Shown here piece after piece: positions 7,888-16,757 of a stretch of DNA of 57,547 nucleotides. The position numbers and the translations under genes were made by a program. Under the pieces are notes generated by a model, which worked only from the letters and a program-made list of their open reading frames with translations, was not told where the DNA came from and did not search any database. The first letter of the stretch is position 1, and each line of letters begins with the position of its first letter. The stretch comes from UBA7328 sp002471345 (GTDB lineage: Bacteria; Bacteroidota; Bacteroidia; Chitinophagales; Saprospiraceae): assembly GCA_964011275.1 (NCBI GenBank), contig CAXGOB010000024.1, forward strand, positions 1-57,547, given 5' to 3'.

Positions 7888-8539
7888 GATTATTTTGTTT
7901 TTATTGATTGTGAAAGGTCAAGATCGATAAATTTTTATTAGAATGATAGCGAATAATTCATTTATTAAATCAGTCAGAATAAATTGATCCAAAACCACAA
8001 ATTGGCTTTGTATCTCCCAGTTATAATTTCAAGTTTAATCGGAATTAAGTAAGCAATTCAATTCTTTACTTCCTAGTTCCTATAGATGCTTTTCTTCTGG
8101 TGAAATCTGCAGAATTGACAAAACATAAATAGGAAATGCATTGTCTCAAGATCTCATAGTTAACAATATTCTCCACAATCTAAAAAGACTCGTTAGTCTA
8201 TTAAACTATTCTTAAGAGGTCAATCATATTGTCACAAAACAGTGAAGTATAGAATATGGCTTCATTTATATCCATGACTATCAATCGTTTATAATGTTTT
8301 TATTATTTTATATTTATAAAATGTAAAGAACTTTACAGATTTCCTTGTTGATCCTTTAAAATCAGTCTATTCTTACCCTTAATTGATAGTTTTCGTCATA
8401 TTAGATACACCAATCAGCTGAAGAATATTCATTCCAAGGAATGATTTATTGTTCAAACTTGATTTTAACTAAGATGGATTTCGAATAATTTGATTGTGCT
8501 TTTCATTGATAATAATGATTGCGCAAAAATTTATCAAGA
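7888..8539. other. Long divergent intergenic region
   Basis: About 650 bases separate the divergent fibre gene and the secreted T9SS protein gene. I see no open frame with coding character and no match to the Bacteroidota -7 element TAnnTTTG that I would defend. Two short inverted repeats are present: one at 8322-8337 (listed separately) and CATTCC-AA-GGAATG at 8430-8443. The region probably holds the promoters of both neighbours. Confidence 0.5.
8322..8337. promoter_or_regulatory. 16-bp inverted repeat, possible operator
   Basis: TGTAAAG-AA-CTTTACA is a perfect 7-base inverted repeat with a 2-base spacer, about 200 bases upstream of the T9SS protein start. The size suits a dimeric DNA-binding protein, but no regulator is nearby, and in such AT-rich sequence chance occurrence is possible. 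Confidence 0.25.
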
Positions 8540-10636
8540 ATGAAGAACATGAGAACGACCTCCTTTCTTGCACTTCTATTTGCAATATTCACCATTTCTA
8601 CTTCCTTTTTATTAACTGATTCTGCATCATCCACAGAAGATCTAAGAGGCCCATGTAACTGTGAAGATGGATGGAATTTTGTGGTACATCAGATTACTCC
8701 TCAAGGTTGTAGAGAAAAAAGCATTTATTGTACTCAAGGAGTAGAGTTAGAACCAGGATATAGTTGTGGTACTTGCCCAAAACCATGTAGTACCTGTGTG
8801 GAAGATGAAAACGGTAATATCTCAATTTGTAGGGTTTTCAATAATGGAAAGGTTGCCAACTATAAAGCTAGTTGTAAGCAACTTCAAGACTACTTTGTAG
8901 AGAATGGCGATTTTAGAAATAGAAATGATCACTGTGGGCCATGTACATGTGCTGATAAAAATGATAAAGACACTGATGGAGATGGTGTTTGTGACGAAAA
9001 GGATGCATGTCCTGATGACCCTAACAAATCGAAAATGGACTCATGCGGGTGCAATGAGGAAGATAAAGATGAAGATGGTGTTTGTGATTTACTCGATGAA
9101 TGTCCCGATAATCCATTGATATCAGAAAGTGGCATATGTGGATGTGATGACAAAGATAGTGATGGAGACGGTGTTTGTGATTCAATCGACGAATGTCCAG
9201 ATAATCCAGTCAAATCGGCAAGTGGAATTTGTGGATGTGATGAAAATGATAGCGATAGAGATGGGATTTGTGATGAACAGGATGTATGTGATGTCTCAGG
9301 TAGTAATAGATTCGAATGGATTGAGTCTATTTCTATTAATAGCTTCAATAACAAAAGTGGACCTAATGATAATGGCTATGGATTTTATGGACAGGATGCA
9401 ATAACCATTTCAGCTGGTGGCTTATTAAAAGTTTGGATTAACGTTGGACATACAGATGCCATATGTGAATTAAGTCATGTCATTTTCATTGATTGGAATA
9501 AGGATACAGATTTTAAAGATCAAGGTGAAATGATTTTCAATGAAAGGAACACAGGAGAAACTGGCATCGACTATCAATTATCAGAAGAAATACAACCAGG
9601 GAAATATGTGATGAGGGTAATGGTAGATTTGGGAAGAATATATGGGGCATGTGGAGGATGTATAGATGGAGAATCTGAAGATTATGTGATCAACATTGCA
9701 GACAATTCATGTATCAATGCTTACGAAGGATTTGATTATGACAAAGATGTAGACTTCTCCAACCAATCTGGTGGTAAAAGCTGGTCTGAAGGATGGAATG
9801 TTATAGTAGAGGGCGATGTAAAGGCAAAAGTAATCTCTTCCTCAATACAAAATGCCCTATATGAATCAAATGGAAATAAGTTGGGAGTTCTCAATGCACC
9901 AGGAAGTAAATTGAAGATATCAAGAAACTTATCTGATGAAGTCTTTAAAAAAGATGGTGATGTGTGGTTGTCATTTGCATACAAGTATGATGATGACGGT
10001 ATTTTTGTTCCACAAATTAATGGAGGTTCTATAGGATTCTATGTAGATAGCAAAGGATATGTAGTTATAGGTGGGCTTAAAGGGCAGAAGTTAAGTAGTG
10101 GGGATTCATATACTTTCCTCGTAAGAGCAACCCTTAACATAGGAGTGGATGAAATCACTTTATGGATCAATCCATCTGACATAGGATCAGAATTTAGTCA
10201 AAACTACAATACTTCAATAGATGGCCACTTGGCTTCTATAGGTTTTGATTTTAAAAATTCTGGAAGTAATGATAGAAAAACAGCTCAATACCTTGATGAA
10301 ATTAGAGTGGCATGCAGTCGTGATGAGGTATTGCCAAAATCAGGCTCTGATTTAGATCGTATTACTTCTGATGAGGATGAAAATAGAGAGAATTTAAAAG
10401 TTTATCCTAATCCAATGCAAAAAGGTGCCGCTGTTGTGGTCAGCTTAAATGGTGCTACTGTTTTAGTACATGAATTTAAAATCTACGATGCATCTGGAAG
10501 AATGATGCATTCTGGAGTGTTCTATACTGGAGAAAATGAACTTCACCAACCAGAACTTGAATCAGGGATTTACTTCATTGAATTGAAAACTGAAAATGGA
10601 ATGTTGAGGGAGAGGTTGGTAATCCAGAATCAGTAG
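8540..10636 (+). CDS. Secreted calcium-binding protein: TSP type-3 repeats, GEVED domain, T9SS sorting tail
   Basis: About 698 residues from the ATG at 8540 (a TTG at 8519 is also in frame). A signal peptide is clear: MKNMRTTSFLALLFAIF followed by a Ser/Thr-rich cleavage region. A Cys-rich segment follows, then at about 139-250 four thrombospondin type-3-like repeats of the form DxDGDGVCDxxDECPDNP, which bind calcium. At about 288-385 lies a GEVED domain (IDWNKDTDFKDQGE...GESEDYVINI). After a lectin-like beta-rich region, the last 80 residues (LKVYPNP...GIYFIELKTENGMLRERLVIQ) form a type A T9SS C-terminal sorting domain, so the protein is exported across the outer membrane and probably attached to the surface. 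It is likely an adhesin or matrix protein; no catalytic motif is visible. No downstream operon partner. Confidence 0.85.
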   Translation: MKNMRTTSFLALLFAIFTISTSFLLTDSASSTEDLRGPCNCEDGWNFVVHQITPQGCREKSIYCTQGVELEPGYSCGTCPKPCSTCVEDENGNISICRVFNNGKVANYKASCKQLQDYFVENGDFRNRNDHCGPCTCADKNDKDTDGDGVCDEKDACPDDPNKSKMDSCGCNEEDKDEDGVCDLLDECPDNPLISESGICGCDDKDSDGDGVCDSIDECPDNPVKSASGICGCDENDSDRDGICDEQDVCDVSGSNRFEWIESISINSFNNKSGPNDNGYGFYGQDAITISAGGLLKVWINVGHTDAICELSHVIFIDWNKDTDFKDQGEMIFNERNTGETGIDYQLSEEIQPGKYVMRVMVDLGRIYGACGGCIDGESEDYVINIADNSCINAYEGFDYDKDVDFSNQSGGKSWSEGWNVIVEGDVKAKVISSSIQNALYESNGNKLGVLNAPGSKLKISRNLSDEVFKKDGDVWLSFAYKYDDDGIFVPQINGGSIGFYVDSKGYVVIGGLKGQKLSSGDSYTFLVRATLNIGVDEITLWINPSDIGSEFSQNYNTSIDGHLASIGFDFKNSGSNDRKTAQYLDEIRVACSRDEVLPKSGSDLDRITSDEDENRENLKVYPNPMQKGAAVVVSLNGATVLVHEFKIYDASGRMMHSGVFYTGENELHQPELESGIYFIELKTENGMLRERLVIQNQ

Positions 10637-10773
10637 ATTAATCTTTAATTAATAGGTTAGGCCATGTAGACACTGCCCTGAAAGGAAAATCAAATCACTT
10701 CTATCCTATTCAAGATGTCTATCACCTTCTTCTGTGTAGATATGAAAGCAGATTTTGGATGTAATCCTTGATA

Positions 10774-11226
10774 TCACTCATATGAGAGTAATATATTCTT
10801 AGTAATCCTTTGTAACAGATTCAAAAACATTTCTTTTTCTGATTTAGATAATCCTTCTAACATCATTTTATTAGATGCTAAACTTTCATATTGAATGTTG
10901 TTAATCAGATTTTTTCCTTTATCCACAAGGCTGGGTCTCTTTAGTCTTCTGTTTGATTTATTCATTAATCGTCCATGTGGTCAATAGATTTGTGATGTTG
11001 GCTCTTGTAACACCAGACGCTTCAGTTAATTAAGAAGCCTTTATTTGTTTTTGATGTCGCTGTAGTATGAGAAATGAAAGGTTTGGATTTTGGTTAGATG
11101 AATAAAGAATATCCATTGTTCACTAGAAAGACCAGCATTATGAACGAATTATACATTCTCACTCACTTGTATACCAGTTTCATATAAACCAAGAAGAACA
11201 GAGGTTTCTAGACATTTTTCTACCAT
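10774..11226 (-). pseudogene. Decayed MarR-family transcription regulator
   Basis: Pieces of one MarR regulator can be read in order on the minus strand, in different frames and with stops between them. From an ATG at 11226: MVEKCLETSVLLGLYETGIQ, then a TAA, then GLSSEQWIFFIHL (same frame), then NPNLSFLILQRHQKQIKAS after a frame change, then LTEASGVTRANITNLL (the DNA-recognition helix), and finally the C-terminal helix GLSKSEKEMFLNLLQRITKN, which is what remains of the 63-codon open frame at 10774-10965. Several independent lesions mean this is an old pseudogene. The gene it regulated is unknown; the equally damaged sequence at 11281-11640 is a candidate neighbour. Confidence 0.7.
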
Positions 11227-11280
11227 AATTCAACTTTTGGTTGGTTCGAATTTTAGTTGTATTTCTCTTTTATTAGTGAT

Positions 11281-11640
11281 CTATAATTGTTCCAGTATTA
11301 GCCAATGACATCCTTCAGGATCAATAAATGTAAAACATGGTTCAACATATGCATTTTTTGAATTGAAGAAGAAGGTCTCTGATGTTCGGCTACTAGCTGA
11401 TGTAAATATTTTAATTTTAGCACATAGAATGAATGGTTGTTCCCAGAGTTCCCATAATTTATTGTGCAGACTTATCAACAGTTGGAGCAGTAGGTATAAA
11501 GAATTTCAGCTTTCCACATAAGTCATTGGGTGATACAAAACCTTGATAAATGTATGCTTCAACTAGTTCATTTGAAATTCCTGTTTAGTCTCTTTTTTCT
11601 AATCCCCATTTATAGCTCTGCCCCTCTGATACTAAACAAT
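11281..11640 (-). pseudogene. Degenerate coding remnant, possibly VOC/glyoxalase-like
   Basis: A 65-codon open frame (11281-11478) ends in FTFIDPEGCHWLILEQL, similar to the C-terminal metal-ligand strand of VOC/glyoxalase-fold proteins (FxDPDGNxW). Upstream on the same strand another frame reads GISNELVEAYIYQGFVSPND and then KLKFFIPTAPTVDKS before breaking. The pieces look like one decayed gene, but the family match is weak. It borders the MarR remnant, so 10774-11640 is a stretch of gene decay. Confidence 0.3.
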
Positions 11641-11707
11641 CATTTAATTCATCTCAATCTTAATCTTGGCTTTTATAAAAAAGTCATGTTTAGTTAATAA
11701 ATTTAGT

Positions 11708-13168
11708 CTATCTCAAAATGTAATCATCAAACTTTACTTTCCTGGTTGCCCACATATATTCCATAGTTCGACCTGGATAATTGTTTGGTATATTTCCATT
11801 ATCTGATCTATACCAGCTATTGTCCACTTGAGCCCAAATCATATTGTTCAGCCTCTCTTGGCTATTTTCATGATATTCATTTAAAGCTGATTCTCTGATT
11901 TCCATAGACTTCCAACCCTGATTCTCTAATGCCGAAGCGCATTGAGCGATGTATGAAGCTTGAGCTTCGCTCATTATAAGTATAGAATTATGTCCCAAAT
12001 TTGTATTTGGACCATACATTATGAAAAGGTTTGGAAAATTACATACAGTCATACCGAGGTAATTCTTTAGCTCATTTTTCCAATATTCTCTTATTGAAAT
12101 TCCATTCTTTCCCTTGATGTCCAAGCCTTGTAAAAATGGATTTGTCTTAAATCCTGTGGAAAATACTAATGCATCTAAAATATGCTCCTTATCGTCTTTT
12201 GTTTTCACTCCACTTGGGGTGATTTCTTTTAGATTCTCAGTGATCAAACTCACATTTTCTAGAGCAAGAGTAGGATAATAATAATCTGAGAAAAGCACTC
12301 GTTTCGCCCCCAATGGATAAGTAGGAGTCAATGCTTTTATTTTTTCTGGATCATTTATATGTCTTTTGATAAAGTTCAGAGTGCGATTTTGGTAAATCTT
12401 ACGCAAACCACTATTGCCATTTTTCATTAAAAAGAAAAGGCCACCTCCCAAAAGCCAAAGCCTAAACCGATATATTTTAAGTAGGACAGGAAAATTTTCA
12501 ACCAGTTTTTTCTCCCATTCCTTATATGCTCTGCCTCGTTTTGGCAAAACCCAGTTTGCTGATCTCTGAAACACCACGACTTTCGAGGCTTCCTTAGCTA
12601 TTTCAGGAATAAATTGGACTGCACTCGCTGCGTTTCCTATTACGCCTATGGTCTTATATTTTAAGTCAATATCGTGATTCCATTGAGCTGAATGCCATGA
12701 TGGCCCCTTAAATTTGCTTCTTCCGTTAAATTCTGGAATACTAGGATGATGTAATTGACCTATTGCGCTAATTAAAAATTTAGATTCATAGGAAATTCCA
12801 TCTTTTGTAGCAGTAATCCATATTCCTTTGTTATCATCCCAATCAGCACCTAGCATCTCTTTTTCATATTCTATATGCTTTTCAAGGTCGTATTTGGATA
12901 CTACATGCTTGATGTATTCAAGTATTTGTGGCTGCTTAGACCACTTGTATTCCCAAAAAGTGTAAGGAGCAAAGGAATAGCTATAAAGTGCAGAAGGGAC
13001 ATCACATTCAGCACCTGGGTAAGTATTCTCCCTCCATGTTCCGCCTATAGCTTTAGCCTTTTCTAAAATAATAAAGTCATGAATTCCTTTTTCTTTCAAC
13101 TTTATAGCCATGGCTAAACCTGAGAATCCAGTTCCTATTATTACAGCAGTAAATCGTTCTTTAGACAT
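11708..13168 (-). CDS. Flavin-containing / Baeyer-Villiger-type monooxygenase
   Basis: 486 residues. The N-terminal FAD-binding Rossmann motif is GTGFSGLAMAI, followed by GGTWRENTYPGAECDVPS, the flavoprotein monooxygenase pattern. Around residues 151-162 the segment FKGPSWHSAQWN matches the Baeyer-Villiger fingerprint FxGxxxHxxxW. It is followed directly by the second nucleotide-binding motif IGVIGNAASAVQ for NADPH (with Asn where many relatives have Gly). Such enzymes insert one oxygen from O2 into ketones or heteroatoms; the substrate is unknown. It is the last of four minus-strand oxidation genes, 76 bases after the acyl-CoA dehydrogenase, so it probably works in breakdown of a lipid or cyclic ketone. 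Start ATG at 13168; length is normal. Confidence 0.85.
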   Translation of the reverse strand: MSKERFTAVIIGTGFSGLAMAIKLKEKGIHDFIILEKAKAIGGTWRENTYPGAECDVPSALYSYSFAPYTFWEYKWSKQPQILEYIKHVVSKYDLEKHIEYEKEMLGADWDDNKGIWITATKDGISYESKFLISAIGQLHHPSIPEFNGRSKFKGPSWHSAQWNHDIDLKYKTIGVIGNAASAVQFIPEIAKEASKVVVFQRSANWVLPKRGRAYKEWEKKLVENFPVLLKIYRFRLWLLGGGLFFLMKNGNSGLRKIYQNRTLNFIKRHINDPEKIKALTPTYPLGAKRVLFSDYYYPTLALENVSLITENLKEITPSGVKTKDDKEHILDALVFSTGFKTNPFLQGLDIKGKNGISIREYWKNELKNYLGMTVCNFPNLFIMYGPNTNLGHNSILIMSEAQASYIAQCASALENQGWKSMEIRESALNEYHENSQERLNNMIWAQVDNSWYRSDNGNIPNNYPGRTMEYMWATRKVKFDDYILR

Positions 13169-13244
13169 TATTTAAACTTGATGCTCAGGTTCATCATAGA
13201 CTTGAACTCCTGATTTCGCAGCACATTGATCAATTTATATTGAG

Positions 13245-14387
13245 TTAGAGCCCCATAGACCTACCAATTATCTCCTTCATAATCTCATTTGTACCTCCAA
13301 AGATTCTATTTACTCTAGCATTTGCATATGCTCTTGCAATTGGATATTCCCACATATATCCTGCTCCTCCATAGAGTTGAAGGCATTGATCAATTACTCT
13401 TCCACTCATCTCAGTAACCCAATACTTAGCCATAGATGCCTTTTCATTAGAAAGTTTACTCTCATTGAGCTCCATTATACATTCATCTACAAATGTTCTT
13501 GCAATGGTAATCTCTGTATTCATTTCTGCCATTTTGAATCTGGAGTTTTGGAAACTTCCTATTGGCCTACCAAATGCTGTTCTTTCTTTTACATAGGTCA
13601 ACGTATCATCCAATGCTCTTTCTGCCGCAGCCAGAGCTCCAACAGCAATAGATAATCTCTCTTGGGGCAAATTATGCATGAGATAATAGAAACCTCTTCC
13701 TTCTTCACCTAATACATTTTCTAATGGCACCTTTACATCTCTAAAAAACATCTCTGCCGTGTCCTGAGCCTTGAGTCCAATTTTATCAAGATTTTTTCCC
13801 CTTTCGAATCCTTCCATTCCTCTTTCTACTAACAGAAGAGTCATACCCTTATGCCCTTCAGATGCATCTGTTTTAGCTACCACAACCACTAGATCACTCA
13901 ATATCCCATTAGTAATATAGGTCTTAGAACCATTTAGTAAATAGTGATCTCCTTTTTTAACAGCTGTAGTAGTAATACCTGCTAGGTCGCTACCGGTATT
14001 AGGCTCTGTCATTGCGATAGCCGTAATGATCTCACCTGACACAATGCCTGACAACCACTTGTCCTTTTGAGCAGGAGTGAAATATCGCTCAAAGTAAGGA
14101 GCCATAACATCATTCTGAAGTACAAATCCAGGACCACTTACTCCTAATTTAATCATGACTTCAGTAACAATAGAATTGTATCTAAAATCCTTCAACCCCA
14201 TACCGCCATATGCTTCTGGCATATCCGTACAAAGTATACCCATTGCACCAGCCTTGGTCCATATATCTCTGTCTACTACTCCATCTTTTTCCCATTTTTC
14301 AGCATATGGAACTGCTTCTTTTATAAAGAAAGCTTCAACAGCCTCTTTAAACATCAAATGTTCTTCAGTCAGAATACTATCTCTCAT
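13245..14387 (-). CDS. Acyl-CoA dehydrogenase, long-chain (LCAD)-like
   Basis: 380 residues, full length. MTEPNTGSDLAGI is the flavin-contacting segment, RTAFGRPIGSFQ the second signature, and GYMWEYPIARAYANARVNRIFGG closes the active-site region. The usual late catalytic Glu (the EGT position) is Gly here (IFGGTNEI). Instead a Glu is present at residue 243 in LPQERL, exactly where long-chain and isovaleryl-CoA dehydrogenases keep their base. With MAKYW this points to an LCAD-type enzyme acting on long or branched acyl-CoA (family knowledge). It probably passes electrons to ETF. Upstream lie a terminator and 337 bases, so it and the monooxygenase form a transcription unit separate from the SDR pair. 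Confidence 0.92.
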   Translation of the reverse strand: MRDSILTEEHLMFKEAVEAFFIKEAVPYAEKWEKDGVVDRDIWTKAGAMGILCTDMPEAYGGMGLKDFRYNSIVTEVMIKLGVSGPGFVLQNDVMAPYFERYFTPAQKDKWLSGIVSGEIITAIAMTEPNTGSDLAGITTTAVKKGDHYLLNGSKTYITNGILSDLVVVVAKTDASEGHKGMTLLLVERGMEGFERGKNLDKIGLKAQDTAEMFFRDVKVPLENVLGEEGRGFYYLMHNLPQERLSIAVGALAAAERALDDTLTYVKERTAFGRPIGSFQNSRFKMAEMNTEITIARTFVDECIMELNESKLSNEKASMAKYWVTEMSGRVIDQCLQLYGGAGYMWEYPIARAYANARVNRIFGGTNEIMKEIIGRSMGL

Positions 14388-14510
14388 CGAATCATATTTT
14401 CTTTATAGATATGAAGAAAGAAAAAAGTATAGTCAAAGGAGATAAACCTGTTTATGGATTTTAAAAGAAAACAAAGGGATTAATAGATCTTATTGGATCC
14501 TTATTAGATG

Positions 14511-14549
14511 TCTAAAAATAAAAAGGACTTCCCCAGCCATAGGGAAGTC
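14511..14549 (-). terminator. Rho-independent terminator of the SDR transcription unit
   Basis: A perfect 9-base stem, GGACTTCCC at 14524-14532 and GGGAAGTCC at 14541-14549, with an 8-base loop, is followed on the minus strand by a T-rich run (the A-rich stretch 14511-14523 on the plus strand). It lies 175 bases after the SDR stop, within the 337-base gap before the acyl-CoA dehydrogenase. The rest of the gap shows nothing I can name, but must hold the promoter of the acyl-CoA dehydrogenase gene. Confidence 0.75.
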
Positions 14550-14724
14550 CAATTCATCACAGCTTACACTATGAATAAATCTTTTTTTCAATAAAAATTA
14601 CTTCAGCAAATATCGGCTTTAATATCTTTATTTGGACTCAAGCTAAAATTTGTTAATTCAATACCAATACATTCTAATTTCTCTTCTTTATCAAAAAACT
14701 TAAATCGTCCTTAACACCAATAGA

Positions 14725-15513
14725 TCACATCATCATTCCACTACTTCCTCTCACCAAAAACCCACCATCTAACGGTACATAATTGCCAGTCATAAAGCTT
14801 CCAGCTCTAGAGCACATATAAATCACAAGTCCTGCTATATCTTCTGGCCTTCCAGATCTGCCTATTGGAACAAGTTTTTCGTGGAGTGACTCATCTACAT
14901 AAGCTGTCATCTTACTTGGGAATAAACCAGGTCCTATAGCATTCACTAATATTTGATCTTTGATAAGGTCTCTTGCTAAAATCTTAGTTAATTGCATCAC
15001 TGCAGCTTTACTTGGGCCATAAGAGTAAGAACTGATTGAATCTGCATCTACAGCAGCTACAGAGCTTATATTAACCACTCGACTAGGGTCGTCCTTACTT
15101 GCTGATGTCTTGAGCATTGGTAATAGAGCTTGAGTCAAAAAGAAAACTGATTTGACATTAAGGTCCATGATCTTATCCCAACCTTTTTCTGGAAACTCAC
15201 CTAATGGTGCTCCCCATGTGGCACCTGAATTATTAATCAATATATCCAGTTGCTTTTCTCTGCTATTCAGTTCAGCTGCAAGTGAATCAATATTTTCTGT
15301 TTTAGAAAGATCCATAGGTATAGGGACGCACTCTCCTTTTCCTAAATTGTTCATTTTTTCGGCGAAGGCTATCAAAGCATCTGCTGATCTAGAGCTGATG
15401 TAAACTTTTACTCCAGATTCTATTAATCCTTGAGTAATCATTGCTCCAATGCCCCTTGCGCCTCCTGTCACTAAGGCAACTTTACCTTTTAGGTTAAATA
15501 TATTTTCTATCAT
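14725..15513 (-). CDS. Short-chain dehydrogenase/reductase (SDR, Rossmann fold)
   Basis: 262 residues, classical SDR. The cofactor loop TGGARGIG is at 16-23, the structural NNSG is present (LINNSGATWGAP), and the catalytic Ser and Tyr165-x3-Lys169 sit in SSVAAVDADSISSYSYGPSK. The C-terminus GNYVPLDGGF is standard. It reduces or oxidises a carbonyl/alcohol; the substrate is not readable, although a 3-oxoacyl-type substrate fits the neighbouring acyl-CoA dehydrogenase. It follows the nitronate monooxygenase gene by only 9 bases, so the two are co-transcribed and end at the terminator near 14511. Confidence 0.9.
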   Translation of the reverse strand: MIENIFNLKGKVALVTGGARGIGAMITQGLIESGVKVYISSRSADALIAFAEKMNNLGKGECVPIPMDLSKTENIDSLAAELNSREKQLDILINNSGATWGAPLGEFPEKGWDKIMDLNVKSVFFLTQALLPMLKTSASKDDPSRVVNISSVAAVDADSISSYSYGPSKAAVMQLTKILARDLIKDQILVNAIGPGLFPSKMTAYVDESLHEKLVPIGRSGRPEDIAGLVIYMCSRAGSFMTGNYVPLDGGFLVRGSSGMMM

Positions 15514-15522
15514 TTTGTCTTT

Positions 15523-16494
15523 TTAAGAATATCTATCTAATAATTGAGCTTGGCTATGTAATGCCTTTTGAAACTCGATTTTCATTCTATTTGTTAATTC
15601 ACTAACTGGCAATCTATCATGAATAGTTGCCACACCTTGCCCAGCACCCCATACATTTTTCCAAGCTTTCACATCACTTCCTGCTTCCAACTTTCCAAAG
15701 TCAATTTTCGCTTTAGTCTCCCAAATCTCCTTTGTGATGCCTGCAGCCTCAAGACTTCCTTTAAGGTAGTTTCCATTTACTCCTGAAATTGAAGCGGTGT
15801 ACACGATATCTGACGTTCCGCTTTCAATAATCATATTTTGATAGTCCTCTGATGCTATTGCCTCATTTGTATTAATAAATCTAGTACCCATATATGCAAG
15901 ATCTGCACCCATCTGAAGAGCAGTTGCTATATCCCTGCCATTACTCAGAGCTCCTGATAATAAAATGGCCCCGTCAAACATTTTTCTTACCTCAGTTACA
16001 AATGGAATTGGATTATGAGTCCCTGCATGTCCTCCAGCACCAGCACAAACCAAAATCAAACCATCTACTCCAGCATCTATCGCCTTTTGAGCATGACGTG
16101 TATTAATAACATCATGAAAGACCAGTCCTCCATAACTATGCACTTCATCCACTAAATCACTCACAGCACCAAGTGAAGTCACTACAACCGGCACTTTTTG
16201 CCTCACCACTACTTCAAGATCTTTTTCTAATCTAGGGTTTGTGCGGTGTACAATAAGGTTCACTCCATAAGGAGCTGCCTTTTTACCAGTTTCCGCTTCA
16301 TGCTTTTTAATCCCATCTTTTATCTCTATAACCCACTCCTCAAATCCTTCTGTGCTTCTATTATTTAATGCAGGAAAGGTGCCCAATATTCCATTTTTAC
16401 AACACTCCAGGACCAGTTGAGTCTGAGAAATAATGAACATCGGTGCCGCAACTAAGGGGAGTTCCAAGCTATCTAATATTTCCTTTTTGGTCAT
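15523..16494 (-). CDS. FMN-dependent nitronate monooxygenase family protein
   Basis: 323 residues, TIM-barrel flavoenzyme. APMFIISQ at the N-terminus and VCAGAGGHAGTHNPIPF with His156 match class I nitronate monooxygenases. GALSNGRDIATALQMGADLAYMGTRFINT binds the FMN phosphate. These enzymes oxidise alkyl nitronates, but many family members have other or unknown oxidative roles. It is the first gene of the NMO-SDR pair and follows a 263-base intergenic stretch that probably contains the promoter. Confidence 0.88.
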   Translation of the reverse strand: MTKKEILDSLELPLVAAPMFIISQTQLVLECCKNGILGTFPALNNRSTEGFEEWVIEIKDGIKKHEAETGKKAAPYGVNLIVHRTNPRLEKDLEVVVRQKVPVVVTSLGAVSDLVDEVHSYGGLVFHDVINTRHAQKAIDAGVDGLILVCAGAGGHAGTHNPIPFVTEVRKMFDGAILLSGALSNGRDIATALQMGADLAYMGTRFINTNEAIASEDYQNMIIESGTSDIVYTASISGVNGNYLKGSLEAAGITKEIWETKAKIDFGKLEAGSDVKAWKNVWGAGQGVATIHDRLPVSELTNRMKIEFQKALHSQAQLLDRYS

Positions 16495-16757
16495 TCTCTG
16501 ATTTTCGGCAAAGTAATTTTATTTTGAACTAGGTTTGGGTATAACAAGGGCAATAAAGAATAAAAGACTAAAAGCAATTTTCCCCTAACTGAGATTCTTG
16601 TTATAGAAATTCAGATACAAAATAGGATCAGTCACTTATATATTCAATGAAAGTGATTCTGTTCTATTTAAATTCAAATTAGAAAAGACTAATTAGGACC
16701 TAATAAGGAAGGATCAGTAACAAATTGATTCTTGATGAATTAAAAATGGTCTGCTAA

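Noticed and set aside
8929..9354. Minus-strand 141-codon open frame within the TSP3 repeats
   Set aside because: It mirrors the repetitive Asp/Gly codons of the secreted protein and has Ser/Pro-rich low-complexity content; it is a shadow of the real gene.
16692..16704. ATTAGG-A-CCTAAT inverted repeat near the nitronate monooxygenase gene
   Set aside because: A six-base stem with a one-base centre in AT-rich DNA, about 200 bases from the start, is too likely by chance to be listed as an operator.
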